Positions 15,120 to 22,695 of a stretch of DNA of 38,687 nucleotides are shown piece after piece. The notes under the pieces are model-generated. The model had not been told where the DNA came from, did no database searches, and was given only the letters and a program-made list of their open reading frames with translations. Position 1 is the first letter of the stretch. The number at the start of each line of letters is the position of its first letter. The position numbers and the translations under genes were made by a program. The stretch spans positions 1 through 38,687 of IMG/VR virus record IMGVR_UViG_3300021061_000036; one strand, 5' to 3'. Source of the DNA: a virus.

Positions 15120-17339
15120 ATGATCGGCGTCGGTCTCTTCTACTGGGGCAGGCTCATGGCCGGTGGCATTGGCGCGGCACCTCCGCCGCCACCTCCTCCG
15201 CCTCCACCACCGCCCCCTCCGCCACCACCGCCCCCGCCACCGCCTCCACCGACGACCATGCTCTCGTCGGTTAATTCGGATGGCTGGTCGGCGCAGCATG
15301 ACGGTACGCCTCCATCACTCAACCCCCTCACGTCTGAGACGGTCAGCCGACAAGGGTTTGACGCGACGGGCGCGGCGACGACATATTCAGAGACGCTGAC
15401 GATCACGCAGCGGGTTCGGGAAGCCTACCCGAACCAGGCCACCATTACGGCCGCTCGCGTCGCTCTCTCGGATTATGTCTACGCCACCGACACGATCCTT
15501 ACGGTGGCGAACAACAGCACCGAAACGAGCCCCAAGCCAGTTGCCAACTGGATCATGCCACATCGTCTGGTGGTAGGTAATACGATCGAACTTGAGGTCA
15601 TTGCCGCCCATCGAAACGCCAGGTCCGGCAAGCAGGTGGCTTGCGTCGTTTTCCGCGCAACCGATGGCACGAATACCGTCACGCAGACCGTCGCCGCTAC
15701 TGCCGTTTCCAATCGCGCCGGGGATCGGAATGCCGTCGTCAGCTACAAGGCCTCCCTAGACGTATCGACGCTGACTGCCGGCCTCATCACCTGCAATGCC
15801 AAGGTCTATCCCTGGATCGGTGCAGCCGCATCGGTTCTGGACAGCGCGGACAGTTCGGTCGCTCGTGAGTTCAGCCCTCGCTACTTCCTCAAGAATACGG
15901 GTGCCAAAACTCTCTACTACGTCAAGACAGCCGCGAACGGTGGCAATGACGGGACTGGTGCCGGCAGCACGAACGCTGCCACTGCTTCGGGCACGCCTTT
16001 CGCCACCATTCTTGCGGCGATCAACAAGGCGCATACCGACCTCGGGGCAACTTCCGGCGTCGACATGGCCGAGATCCGTATCGGTGATGACGGGGGGACT
16101 CCGTTCGTCCTCGGCTCCACGGCAGCCACGCGGACACAGAAGGTTGCCGCGATCACGATCACTCGCGATCCGACCGTTGCGCGTGCAAACGCCCGGGTGT
16201 CCTTCGGGGCTGCGGCGTTCAGGCCTCGCCTCGGCGGCTCGATCACCGCGCCCCTGACGAATGGCGCGCTGCGATTCCATGACGTTGGTGTCATCAGGAC
16301 GGGGACGCTCAGCATTGTCGGCGAAGCAGCGCCAGCGCAACTCGAGGTCATCTTCGACGATATCACATACGACAACGGCGCTACGTCAAACGCGGCGATG
16401 TTCACGAACGCGCATGGCTATTGGTATGGCGCCACCTGTTCGAACATGGGCGCCTCTACCCTGAATGCCTCTGCCTCTTTCGAGCATCGTATTTTCCGCG
16501 GGGTGGACATCACCTTCGCCGCGCACAGTCCCGTTGAAGGCTGGCTGATAGTTGGCAGCTCGATCGAGAGGCCGAGCCAGCTTCCGCGGGGCGGACGGAC
16601 TCTCACTGGGTCTATCATTGCCTTCAACCGCTTCGGAAGGATTGGCGCGGCATCCTCGCCTCTCGGCCCGGTCCAGCTTGGGTCGGACACGACAGGAACG
16701 CTCGTGGACGTGAATGGCGCGGCAGTTCTCCAGAACGTCTTCGAATGGACCTCGGCCGCAACAGGTCCAGCCATTCGCATCTCTTCGGACAATGCGATCG
16801 GCAGTAACAGCCACGTCATTCTTCACAACAACACTTTCGCGGGCTGGGGGCTCTGTGGACGCGGCAACATCTTCTACGACGAAGGCACAACGCCCCGGAC
16901 CTCGAAACTCATGTCGTGCAAGGGCAACATCCACGTCGGCGTCTTCACAAAGAGCGACGTTTTCGCGCTGAACGGGGCGAGGCAGGGCAACTGGCCTTAC
17001 GAGTATGGCGTCGGCTGTCAGGGGGAACTGTCACCCTTCCGCGCTGCGACGGCTCTCGGTGGTAATGAGGCTCAGGAATATCCTGGTCTTGGTGCGAAGT
17101 TCAACAACGTCAGTGAGCTGAGCTACAGCGACGGATCGACGAACTTTGATCCGAAGTTCACGACACCCGCTCACACGACCCATAACGGCTCTGCTTATGT
17201 TGCTGGCGCTGGAGGCGGCACATACACGGTGCAGAGCGGTTCGCCGGCCAAGAGCATGGTTTCGGCCGCGGTCCTGTCTCACGATCTCGCAGGTACTGCC
17301 CGGACTACCTCGAACGACACGGCAGGTGCCTACGCCTAA
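15120..17339 (+). CDS. large beta-helix spike-like protein with 24-residue polyproline tract
   Basis: 739 residues from ATG 15120. A hydrophobic N-terminus (MIGVGLFYWGRLMAGGIG) is followed by 24 consecutive prolines (15180-15251), two beta-sandwich-like domains (about 45-245) and a long C-terminal region. That region begins with YYVKTAANGGNDGTGAGSTN and continues with repeated short strands, typical of a right-handed parallel beta-helix. Such proteins serve as phage tailspikes that bind or cleave polysaccharide. No certain catalytic residues are seen. The ATG overlaps the stop of a 12-codon mini-ORF (15082-15120), and the frame upstream reads on in a related way, suggesting the N-terminus may be frameshifted. 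Confidence 0.75.
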   Translation: MIGVGLFYWGRLMAGGIGAAPPPPPPPPPPPPPPPPPPPPPPPPTTMLSSVNSDGWSAQHDGTPPSLNPLTSETVSRQGFDATGAATTYSETLTITQRVREAYPNQATITAARVALSDYVYATDTILTVANNSTETSPKPVANWIMPHRLVVGNTIELEVIAAHRNARSGKQVACVVFRATDGTNTVTQTVAATAVSNRAGDRNAVVSYKASLDVSTLTAGLITCNAKVYPWIGAAASVLDSADSSVAREFSPRYFLKNTGAKTLYYVKTAANGGNDGTGAGSTNAATASGTPFATILAAINKAHTDLGATSGVDMAEIRIGDDGGTPFVLGSTAATRTQKVAAITITRDPTVARANARVSFGAAAFRPRLGGSITAPLTNGALRFHDVGVIRTGTLSIVGEAAPAQLEVIFDDITYDNGATSNAAMFTNAHGYWYGATCSNMGASTLNASASFEHRIFRGVDITFAAHSPVEGWLIVGSSIERPSQLPRGGRTLTGSIIAFNRFGRIGAASSPLGPVQLGSDTTGTLVDVNGAAVLQNVFEWTSAATGPAIRISSDNAIGSNSHVILHNNTFAGWGLCGRGNIFYDEGTTPRTSKLMSCKGNIHVGVFTKSDVFALNGARQGNWPYEYGVGCQGELSPFRAATALGGNEAQEYPGLGAKFNNVSELSYSDGSTNFDPKFTTPAHTTHNGSAYVAGAGGGTYTVQSGSPAKSMVSAAVLSHDLAGTARTTSNDTAGAYA

Positions 17340-17431
17340 TAGGGCGGCGGATTGTCCAACATCATGCCGAAGATGATGAACGCGACTATGGCGATGATCG
17401 CGAGCGCGGACTTCCAGTTCAGTGCCTTCAT
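17336..17431 (-). CDS. possible 31-residue single-span membrane peptide
   Basis: On the minus strand an ATG at 17431 opens a 31-codon frame: a basic N-terminus (MKALNWK), about 18 hydrophobic residues (SALAIIAIVAFIIFGMM), then LDNPPPY. The charge pattern is that of a one-span membrane peptide, and it occupies the only longer gap (17340-17507) in the tail/lysis region. There is no good ribosome-binding site, the strand is opposite to its neighbours, and chance cannot be excluded. Confidence 0.3.
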   Translation of the reverse strand: MKALNWKSALAIIAIVAFIIFGMMLDNPPPY

Positions 17432-17507
17432 AGCCGAAGGCTGAACGGCGAACATTCTTAAAACAATACCGTAAGAGCCGGCAATTGCGTCCATTTTGGA
17501 GAAACGC

Positions 17508-18311
17508 GTGTTAGAATTGATTGCCCTAGCGGCGCTCTCAGCCACACCGACGACCATCCAATCCGCTCTGTCGGAAGCCAAGCCCGGCGACTCGATCACG
17601 TTGGCGCCTGGCGACTATGGAACGGTTATCATCAGAAACCGTCATTGGCCGCAGCGGGTCACGCTCAACGCTTTCGGTGCGCGGCTCAGGCTGGTCATCC
17701 AGAACTCCAGCGGGATTCACGTCAACGGAGGCACCTTCGGGCCGAGCATGGACGGTTCGGGATATGCAGCTCAGGTCCAGGCGTCGAAGGACGTGACCTT
17801 CTACAAGTCGGCATTCGTGAAGAGCAAACGCGGCCTGGTCATCGACCGTTCGCAACGGGTGAAGGTCAGCCACTCCCGCTTTTCCGGAATGATTATCGAC
17901 GGGGTAAATATCGCATCGTCGCAGCATGTGACCGTCTCAAACGTCGTCTGCGACGGCTTCACGACGGGAGAAGCTCATCCCGATTGCGTGCAGGGCTGGT
18001 CCCGTCCAGGCGGGATCACCTCCGATATCCTGGTGGAAAAGGTCACTCTGAACGGCGCCGGCGTCCAGGGCATCTTCTTCGGCAATCATGTTCGCAACGG
18101 CGTCAATGACGGCGGCTACGATCGCATCGTGATCCGGAACAACTCAATCACCGGGTCCTATCCGCAGGGCATCGGCCTCTACGAGTGCCGCAACTGCGAG
18201 GTGGCGGGAAATCGTGTTGTGACGCTTCCCGGCTCCAAGCACCGGGTGAGCATCAACATCGTTGGCGGGTCGGTGAAGGCCGAGAACAACACGGTCGGCG
18301 CCAAGCCCTAG
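17508..18311 (+). CDS. secreted or virion beta-helix (pectate-lyase-like) protein
   Basis: 267 residues from GTG 17508, six bases after GGAGA; a TTG at 17496 is in frame but lacks a site. The first residues (LELIALAALSA) may be a short signal peptide. PTTIQSALSEAKPGDSITLA and GDYGTVIIRNRHW are the classic opening of pectate-lyase-like right-handed beta-helices. Successive rungs follow (GIHVNGGTF, DVTFYKSAF, RVKVSHSRF, HVTVSNVVCDGF, IVIRNNSITG, NCEVAGNRV). AHPDCVQGW may be near the active groove. It probably degrades or binds surface polysaccharide. It lies between the large spike gene and the lysis genes. Confidence 0.8.
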   Translation: MLELIALAALSATPTTIQSALSEAKPGDSITLAPGDYGTVIIRNRHWPQRVTLNAFGARLRLVIQNSSGIHVNGGTFGPSMDGSGYAAQVQASKDVTFYKSAFVKSKRGLVIDRSQRVKVSHSRFSGMIIDGVNIASSQHVTVSNVVCDGFTTGEAHPDCVQGWSRPGGITSDILVEKVTLNGAGVQGIFFGNHVRNGVNDGGYDRIVIRNNSITGSYPQGIGLYECRNCEVAGNRVVTLPGSKHRVSINIVGGSVKAENNTVGAKP

Positions 18312-18367
18312 ATAGCTTCGCGGGGTTCTGCTGCCCGCACACACGGACTTATGAGCGGAGGCAGGGG

Positions 18368-18712
18368 ATGGTTCGGCTTGTTTTGCCGCTGGGCCTGCTG
18401 TTGTCCTTGGGGGCTTCAGCGCCGCCTTCAGCAATGCCCGACGTGGCAGAGGTTGGGCGGGCAGCTGCTGGCCTGCCTCAAGATCAGATCCCGCTCTACT
18501 TCCTCATGGTCGTCATCGCCATGATGATCGTGGAACGCGGCCTCGCTGCCTGGAACATGAGCAAAGAGCGCGAAAAAATGTGGGCCGTTGCCGACAAGTT
18601 CGGAGACGCTGCGGACAAGCTCGGTGAAGCAATGGGGGAGCTTAAGACCGAGTTAGCTGTGCTCCGAGCCGTCTCGGCTCGTGTGGAGAGCACGACCTAT
18701 GCCGAAAGATGA
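18368..18712 (+). CDS. small membrane protein of the lysis region
   Basis: 114 residues; ATG 18368 follows a GGAGGCAGGGG site. The N-terminal hydrophobic segment (VLPLGLLLSLGASAPPSA) looks like a signal peptide. A second segment (IPLYFLMVVIAMMIVERGLA) is a membrane span. The rest is a charged helix (MSKEREKMWAVADKFGDAAD, KLGEAMGELKTELAVLRAVS) with coiled-coil character. It may be a holin partner or an envelope-spanning lysis accessory, but no family is recognised. Confidence 0.7.
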   Translation: MVRLVLPLGLLLSLGASAPPSAMPDVAEVGRAAAGLPQDQIPLYFLMVVIAMMIVERGLAAWNMSKEREKMWAVADKFGDAADKLGEAMGELKTELAVLRAVSARVESTTYAER

Positions 18713-18725
18713 AAGGGGCTTTTGG

Positions 18726-18914
18726 ATGAGCATGAAAGCTGTCCTGAAGACGGCCTTCGGCACCGACGAGCGGATGCGCCGGGAGACGCCAACCGACCGG
18801 GCCGCAGCCGCCATCGATCGTCTTCAGTCCGTCCTAGCCGAAGAGGAAGCCGCGGTCCCTGCAAAGACCGTCGATGAAGCAATCCGCCAGCTTGTAGGTG
18901 ATCGTAATGCGTGA
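18726..18914 (+). CDS. small charged hypothetical protein
   Basis: 62 residues from ATG 18726 (AGGGGC six bases upstream). ATG 18699, inside the previous gene, is an alternative start preceded by GGAGAG. It is helical and charged (TPTDRAAAAIDRLQSVLAEE, KTVDEAIRQLVGDRNA) with no membrane span. Its end overlaps the start of the next membrane protein gene, so the set is translationally coupled. Function unknown. Confidence 0.65.
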   Translation: MSMKAVLKTAFGTDERMRRETPTDRAAAAIDRLQSVLAEEEAAVPAKTVDEAIRQLVGDRNA

Positions 18915-19311
18915 GTTCCTGTTCTTCTTTCTCTATGGGATGCTCACCGTCACCGGGTTGTTCCTGAGTATCTTCTGGACACGTCTCGCTGCTCATCGTC
19001 TCACGGCAATAGACGGAGCTTGGCGGCACGACCGCTATTTCTGGCTCGCTGCGGCGCTCGGCTTCAACTCAATCGGCTCGGTCGTGCTCTTTGGAGCTCG
19101 GGCATGGGGCAACATCCATTACGGCCTCTCCCGCCAGCTGTTCGGATGGGAGGGGCTGGTAATCGGCTTTGGTCTAGCCGTCATTCTCGGGGCGAAAGTG
19201 ATGATGGTCTGGCTTGCCGACCTAGAGCGTCCAAAGCCACGCTGGCTGTGGGGCATGGGCGCAATCACCCTTGCCTGGTCGGCCATCTGCCTCTGGCTTG
19301 CTGACATCTGA
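18907..19311 (+). CDS. four-span membrane protein, holin candidate
   Basis: 134 residues. Hydrophobic segments near residues 4-24 (FLFFFLYGMLTVTGLFLSIF), 45-65 (YFWLAAALGFNSIGSVVLFG), 80-100 (GLVIGFGLAVILGAKVMMVW) and 113-131 (WLWGMGAITLAWSAICLWLA) are separated by short charged loops. ATG 18907 has AGGTG six bases upstream and overlaps the previous stop. Multi-span small proteins directly before an endolysin are often holins, but this is longer and has more spans than usual, so holin identity is inference. Confidence 0.72.
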   Translation: MREFLFFFLYGMLTVTGLFLSIFWTRLAAHRLTAIDGAWRHDRYFWLAAALGFNSIGSVVLFGARAWGNIHYGLSRQLFGWEGLVIGFGLAVILGAKVMMVWLADLERPKPRWLWGMGAITLAWSAICLWLADI

Positions 19312-19324
19312 GGGGGAGGGGAAG

Positions 19325-19717
19325 ATGAAACCACAATGGCCTGACGCCCGCGGATGGATCGGGATCGGCGTGTTCGCGATCAGCATCATGCTGCTCTGGA
19401 TGATGAAGGAAGACAGGTCGCTGCGGGAAGACGAGTTCTTCCAGACGATCGCGACTGTAATCATCTCCAATGGTCTGGTCGGCGGCCTTATCGCTTGGGC
19501 CTACGCCTCAACCAAGAACGGCGGCGAACTGGCAGAGAAGAACGCCACCATCGTCCATGAGAGCGCCACAGCAACGGCAGCGCTGGCATCGAGTGCGGCG
19601 ACGGGACCGCAGCAAGTCGAGGTGGTTAACCCGCCTGAGAATCCTGCCAACGTCATCGAGGCCGTCCCTCATCCTACGCCGTGGCCTGACGAAGAACTCC
19701 CCGAGTACGCCCGGTGA
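19325..19717 (+). CDS. two-span membrane protein, probable holin
   Basis: 130 residues from ATG 19325 behind a very strong GAGGGGGAGGGGA site. Two hydrophobic segments (WIGIGVFAISIMLLWMM, about 11-27; and TIATVIISNGLVGGLIAWAY, about 41-60) flank a short charged loop with EDRSLREDE. The rest is a hydrophilic, Ala- and Pro-rich tail of about 65 residues. Its last bases overlap the endolysin start (GTGA). The topology resembles class II holins or the small membrane proteins encoded before alphaproteobacterial phage endolysins. Confidence 0.72.
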   Translation: MKPQWPDARGWIGIGVFAISIMLLWMMKEDRSLREDEFFQTIATVIISNGLVGGLIAWAYASTKNGGELAEKNATIVHESATATAALASSAATGPQQVEVVNPPENPANVIEAVPHPTPWPDEELPEYAR

Positions 19718-20547
19718 AAATCGACCGGGCCAAAATCTTCGCCGCGGTGAAGGTGCTGCGGAACGGGCATCCCTTCACACTGGCGGAAGTGCGGGTTCTT
19801 GACGCCGCCATTGACGAGGCTTTCAGGACAGGGGCTTCCGTCACCATTGACGGGGCGGTTGATGATCACCCGTTAAACACAAATCCCGTTGTTGTTCACG
19901 AAACGGGTGTTCGTGAGAAACAAACCGGCCTCCGCTTCGCCCAAGGCTTCTTCGACGCGCTCCGCACGAACAAGATGCTTGGGCCTTCGCTCTCCACCGA
20001 CGAGGTGGATGGCTGCTCAGCAATCACCTCCGCATGTGGCGCTGCGAATTGGCCAATCAGCTGGACGGCTTATGCCCTCGCGACTGCCTACCACGAGACA
20101 GCGCACACAATGCAGCCCATCAAGGAATATGGCGGGGAAGCCTATTTCACGCGCCGCTATGGAATTGAAGGCCAGCGACCGGACAAAGCAAAGGAACTCG
20201 GTAACACCGAGCCGGGTGACGGCTGCCGGTTCTGTGGACGCGGGTTCGTCCAGATAACGGGCCGCCGAAACTATATGAAGGCGGGGCAGGCGTTAGGCAT
20301 CGACCTCGTCGGCAATCCTGACCTCGCCCTGCAGCCCGATGTTGCGGCCGACATCATGGTCAAAGGCATGGAAGGTGCTTGGTTCACTGGAAAGAGCCTA
20401 GCCAATTACCTGCCGAGGGTCGGCTACGCGGGCGTCGGTCCCTTCAAGAACGCTCGCCGCATCATCAACGGCACCGACAAGGACGAGCTTATCGCTGGGT
20501 ACGCCCTGGATTTCCAGAAGGCGCTCGGCGCCGGGCAGTGGGGATAG
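19714..20547 (+). CDS. endolysin, glycoside hydrolase family 19-like
   Basis: 277 residues; GTG 19714 overlaps the previous TGA. After an N-terminal region of about 65 residues that may position or bind, the catalytic part has ALATAYHETAHTMQPIKEYG with the catalytic-type Glu in HETA. It continues with YFTRRYGI, then GDGCRFCGRGFVQITGRRNY, the GH19 signature with G-R-G-x-x-Q-x-T-G-R-x-N-Y, and finally NPDLALQPDVAADIMVKGM. GH19 phage enzymes cut the glycan strands of peptidoglycan as muramidases or chitinase-like hydrolases. There is no signal peptide, so release would depend on a holin. The N-terminal region is unrecognised. Confidence 0.9.
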   Translation: MKIDRAKIFAAVKVLRNGHPFTLAEVRVLDAAIDEAFRTGASVTIDGAVDDHPLNTNPVVVHETGVREKQTGLRFAQGFFDALRTNKMLGPSLSTDEVDGCSAITSACGAANWPISWTAYALATAYHETAHTMQPIKEYGGEAYFTRRYGIEGQRPDKAKELGNTEPGDGCRFCGRGFVQITGRRNYMKAGQALGIDLVGNPDLALQPDVAADIMVKGMEGAWFTGKSLANYLPRVGYAGVGPFKNARRIINGTDKDELIAGYALDFQKALGAGQWG

Positions 20548-20550
20548 ACC

Positions 20551-20730
20551 ATGCACTTTGAACTGTATCGCCAGCTGACGCTCGGCGGCAAGAAATGGGC
20601 ATGGCGTCTGCGTGCTGACAACGGCGAGATAATCGCATCAGGCGAAAGCTACAGCAGGCGCATCGATGCTGAACGCTCGATTGAGCTTGTCCAGGCATCC
20701 GGCATTGCCGAGGTGGTGGAGAAGAAGTGA
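20551..20730 (+). CDS. DUF1508 (YegP-like) small protein
   Basis: 59 residues from ATG 20551, three bases after the endolysin stop. FELYRQLTLGGKKWAWRLRA, then DNGEIIASGESYSRR and AERSIELVQ, is the DUF1508 single-repeat pattern: F-x-x-Y, W-R-W-R-L, N-G-x-I-I-A-x-G-E-x-Y. YegP-like proteins are small alpha/beta proteins of unclear role. The stop overlaps the next gene's GTG start. It is short and easily missed, but the family pattern is clear. Confidence 0.75.
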   Translation: MHFELYRQLTLGGKKWAWRLRADNGEIIASGESYSRRIDAERSIELVQASGIAEVVEKK

Positions 20731-21152
20731 ACGTGATGGACATGGCTCCCGCTGCGGAGCCGGTCATCATTCTTCGCTATGCGTCGGTAGAAGCGCACGA
20801 TTGGGGCTGCACCTCCCGCTTCCTCGACGGGACCAGCGTTCCCGCCGTGCCCCATCCTTGGGACCACTGCTACAGCGTGATTGCTCACAGGTGCGGCTAC
20901 GGCTTCGACCAGTGGCGATACTGCATTGAGCATGAGATTGCCCACCACGTCGTAAGCGAGTTCCTGCTGGATAGGCCTAGCCCGATCCTCTGGGGCTTGG
21001 CGCACGATAAGCCAATCCCTGCCCATGAGGCCGCATACGAGGAGCTGATGGCGCAAAGCCTCCAGCGCTTCGCCCGAGCTGCTGAACGCCCCATCATCGG
21101 CGGTGTGGACTGGTCGGCAATGCGCCACCGTTTCTTGGAGGTTGTCCCATGA
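20727..21152 (+). CDS. hypothetical protein with an HEXXH motif
   Basis: 141 residues; GTG 20727 overlaps the DUF1508 stop. HEIAHH at about residue 71 satisfies the zinc metallopeptidase HEXXH pattern and is preceded by FDQWRYCIE. Several other His, Cys and Trp residues are nearby (HPWDHCYSVIAHRCGYGF). The C-terminal half is helical. A metal-bound fold is plausible; protease activity is not shown and a downstream third ligand is only guessed (possibly an acidic residue near EAAYEE). It lies between endolysin and spanin genes in one coupled unit. Confidence 0.7.
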   Translation: MNVMDMAPAAEPVIILRYASVEAHDWGCTSRFLDGTSVPAVPHPWDHCYSVIAHRCGYGFDQWRYCIEHEIAHHVVSEFLLDRPSPILWGLAHDKPIPAHEAAYEELMAQSLQRFARAAERPIIGGVDWSAMRHRFLEVVP

Positions 21153-21526
21153 TCTGCGGTCTATCCACAATGGCGACACGCATTGTCGTGGCCGTCGTTT
21201 TCGTCATCTGCGTGCTGGGGCTCCTTCAGGTCCAGTCCTGCCAGCGGTCGAAGCAGAAGGCCGCTGAGAGCCGCCTAGAGCGCGCCCAGGGCAAAGCGGT
21301 CGTGGAGTCCGCCAAGGATGCGATTGCCACTCAGGGAGCCGCCCAGGAGCGCGAGAGAGCATCAGACGAGCTTACCGTCCAGAATGAGAAGGAAATCCGC
21401 AATGCGACTGGCGCTGATGTGCAAATCCATCCCCACGTGTCTGTTGCTACTCTCCGCGGGCTGTGCAGGAGGGACGCATATCGTGACAGCGAGCGCTGCC
21501 GGCTGCTCGTCGCTAATCCCCGGTAG
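21149..21526 (+). CDS. inner-membrane spanin (Rz-like)
   Basis: 125 residues; ATG 21149 overlaps the previous stop (ATGA). One N-terminal membrane span (IVVAVVFVICVLGLLQVQ, about 12-29) is followed by a long charged helix (KQKAAESRLERAQGKAVVES, AAQERERASDELTVQNEKEI) and a Cys-containing C-terminus. This is the topology of i-spanins, which cross the periplasm to meet an outer-membrane lipoprotein. The second spanin gene starts inside this one in the +1 frame, as for lambda Rz/Rz1. Confidence 0.82.
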   Translation: MICGLSTMATRIVVAVVFVICVLGLLQVQSCQRSKQKAAESRLERAQGKAVVESAKDAIATQGAAQERERASDELTVQNEKEIRNATGADVQIHPHVSVATLRGLCRRDAYRDSERCRLLVANPR

Positions 21527-21728
21527 CTGGAGGGAAGGTGTCGCGCCTGTTCCCTTGCCTGCTGGCGATAGCGTGGGCGAGTGGTTATCGTTCGGGGAGG
21601 CTCAGACGGGAAAGCTCGAGGTGGCTAACGGCCGCACGAAGGACACAATTGCTCTTGTCGAGCGGTGTGAAGCAAGGGACGCCGCCGCGGCAAAGAAGGC
21701 TCGGCCGAAGTTCCTCGGTATCTTCTAA
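21402..21728 (+). CDS. outer-membrane lipoprotein spanin (Rz1-like), nested start
   Basis: 108 residues from ATG 21402 with GAAGGAAA upstream, in a frame different from the overlapping i-spanin gene. The signal peptide MCKSIPTCLLLLSAGC carries a lipobox (LSAGC). The mature part is Pro- and Gly-containing with a charged C-terminal helix (IALVERCEARDAAAAKKARP). It is longer than lambda Rz1, and the coding overlap is partial (125 bases). The stop meets the convergent nuclease gene with a four-base overlap. Confidence 0.8.
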   Translation: MRLALMCKSIPTCLLLLSAGCAGGTHIVTASAAGCSSLIPGSWREGVAPVPLPAGDSVGEWLSFGEAQTGKLEVANGRTKDTIALVERCEARDAAAAKKARPKFLGIF

Positions 21729-22075
21729 CGACACAGCCGCCGATTACGGTCGAACTGCTCCAGCCTTACCGCATATCCACCGCGGTACATGGCGCAGCTC
21801 AGATCCCTCCCATCGGCCGAGCAATAGGCGGTTACTCTCTCCCAGCTGGTTCCGGTCTTCTGGCATTTGAGCGTCTTGCCAGCAGCGAGCTTCACCAGGG
21901 CCGCCCTAGCTTGATGCGGATTGCCTGGGGCGCAGACACGGCCTTGCCGGCACGCTCCCGGCATTTCAGGCGTATCGATCGCGTGCAGGCGAACGCGGGT
22001 GCCGTCAGTGCAGCGCAGAGAGTCGCCATCCGTCACGGCCGATACTGTACATAGGAACAGGGCGGCAGCGATCAC
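21725..22075 (-). CDS. exported thermonuclease-like (SNase) protein
   Basis: 116 residues from GTG 22075, which overlaps the preceding TGA. The N-terminus (MIAAALFLCTVSA) is a short signal-like segment. VTDGDSLRCTDGTRVRLHAI and DTPEMPGAC reproduce the staphylococcal-nuclease pattern, with the DGD metal-binding region, R-V-R-L-x-x-I-D-x-P-E, and an ARAAL helix with KTL following. The C-terminal part with Cys residues is typical of small alphaproteobacterial SNases. The expected second Arg is probably within SWERV. It is last in a leftward gene set and convergent with the spanins. Confidence 0.82.
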   Translation of the reverse strand: MIAAALFLCTVSAVTDGDSLRCTDGTRVRLHAIDTPEMPGACRQGRVCAPGNPHQARAALVKLAAGKTLKCQKTGTSWERVTAYCSADGRDLSCAMYRGGYAVRLEQFDRNRRLCR

Positions 22076-22254
22076 TTCGGGTTCATCTCCATCCTCGGTA
22101 TCCAGACGATCTCATCGCCCTCACGCATGGATACGTTCTCCAGGTCTTCTCTCATCTGATGAAGCATGGCTGTTGCTCTTGATTCATCATCAGTGGAAAA
22201 GGTGTGGAGGTCTCCATAAGTGTCTGTGCCGGTTATGTGGTACTTCTTGGGCAT
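22072..22254 (-). CDS. small hypothetical protein
   Basis: 60 residues; ATG 22254 is preceded by GGAG at the right distance. It is acidic, with a beta-like start (KKYHITGTDTYGDLHTFSTD), a helix (ESRATAMLHQMREDLENV) and a final strand (DEIVWIPRMEM). It overlaps the nuclease start by four bases, so it is co-translated with it. No family recognised. Confidence 0.7.
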   Translation of the reverse strand: MPKKYHITGTDTYGDLHTFSTDDESRATAMLHQMREDLENVSMREGDEIVWIPRMEMNPK

Positions 22255-22296
22255 GGGGACTCCGATAAAGGTTGGGCGATTGGCTACGCCACCGGG

Positions 22297-22692
22297 CTAG
22301 TCGGGCTTCGCCCCGAGCCCTTCGGTCTCGGCCATTCGGCGACTATCCCTATCGCGGTTCGCTACATCATGGCTGAGCGAGTGGTAGATGATACCCGCCA
22401 GCGCGTACTCGTCCCATGCGCAGTTGACGGGCGACACGTTGAGGCAACCACATAGCAGCTCTGTTTGCTCCCGGTCGCTCATGAGCGCCATCCGTTCTTC
22501 AACGACGTCGAGCAAAACGCGAAGTAGCCTGCGCTCGTTCTTGGGAAGCCATCGAGGCTTGCCATCGTAACGTTCAGGCTCGAAGCGCGAGGGATCGAAG
22601 CGGGAACCGCCAAGACCCGCAGGGGCTTGGTCCGAAGGACGAGAGCCCGGTGCCCCTGGCACGCGCCCAGAAACATCGTCTATCGCGTCCAT
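22297..22692 (-). CDS. hypothetical protein with repeat-element tail
   Basis: 131 residues from ATG 22692; GAGGGAG lies eight bases upstream, favouring this start over GTG 22701. The N-terminal 40 residues are Gly/Pro/Arg-rich and probably disordered. The middle is helical (NERRLLRVLLDVVEERMALM, REQTELLCGC, WDEYALAGIIYHSLSHDVA). The C-terminal RRMAETEGLGAKPD is encoded by a copy of a palindromic element also found at the ends of two other minus-strand genes. Function unknown. Confidence 0.68.
   Translation of the reverse strand: MDAIDDVSGRVPGAPGSRPSDQAPAGLGGSRFDPSRFEPERYDGKPRWLPKNERRLLRVLLDVVEERMALMSDREQTELLCGCLNVSPVNCAWDEYALAGIIYHSLSHDVANRDRDSRRMAETEGLGAKPD
22301..22345 (-). repeat. palindromic element, copy A
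   Basis: It shares GGCTTCGCCCCGAGCC and, after a short variable part, GTCTCGGCCATTCGG with copy B (27141-27214), in the same strand and reading frame. It encodes the last dozen residues of the overlapping gene. GGGCT and AGCCC can pair. It lacks the first hairpin found in copies B and C. Confidence 0.7.
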
Positions 22693-22695
22693 TCT

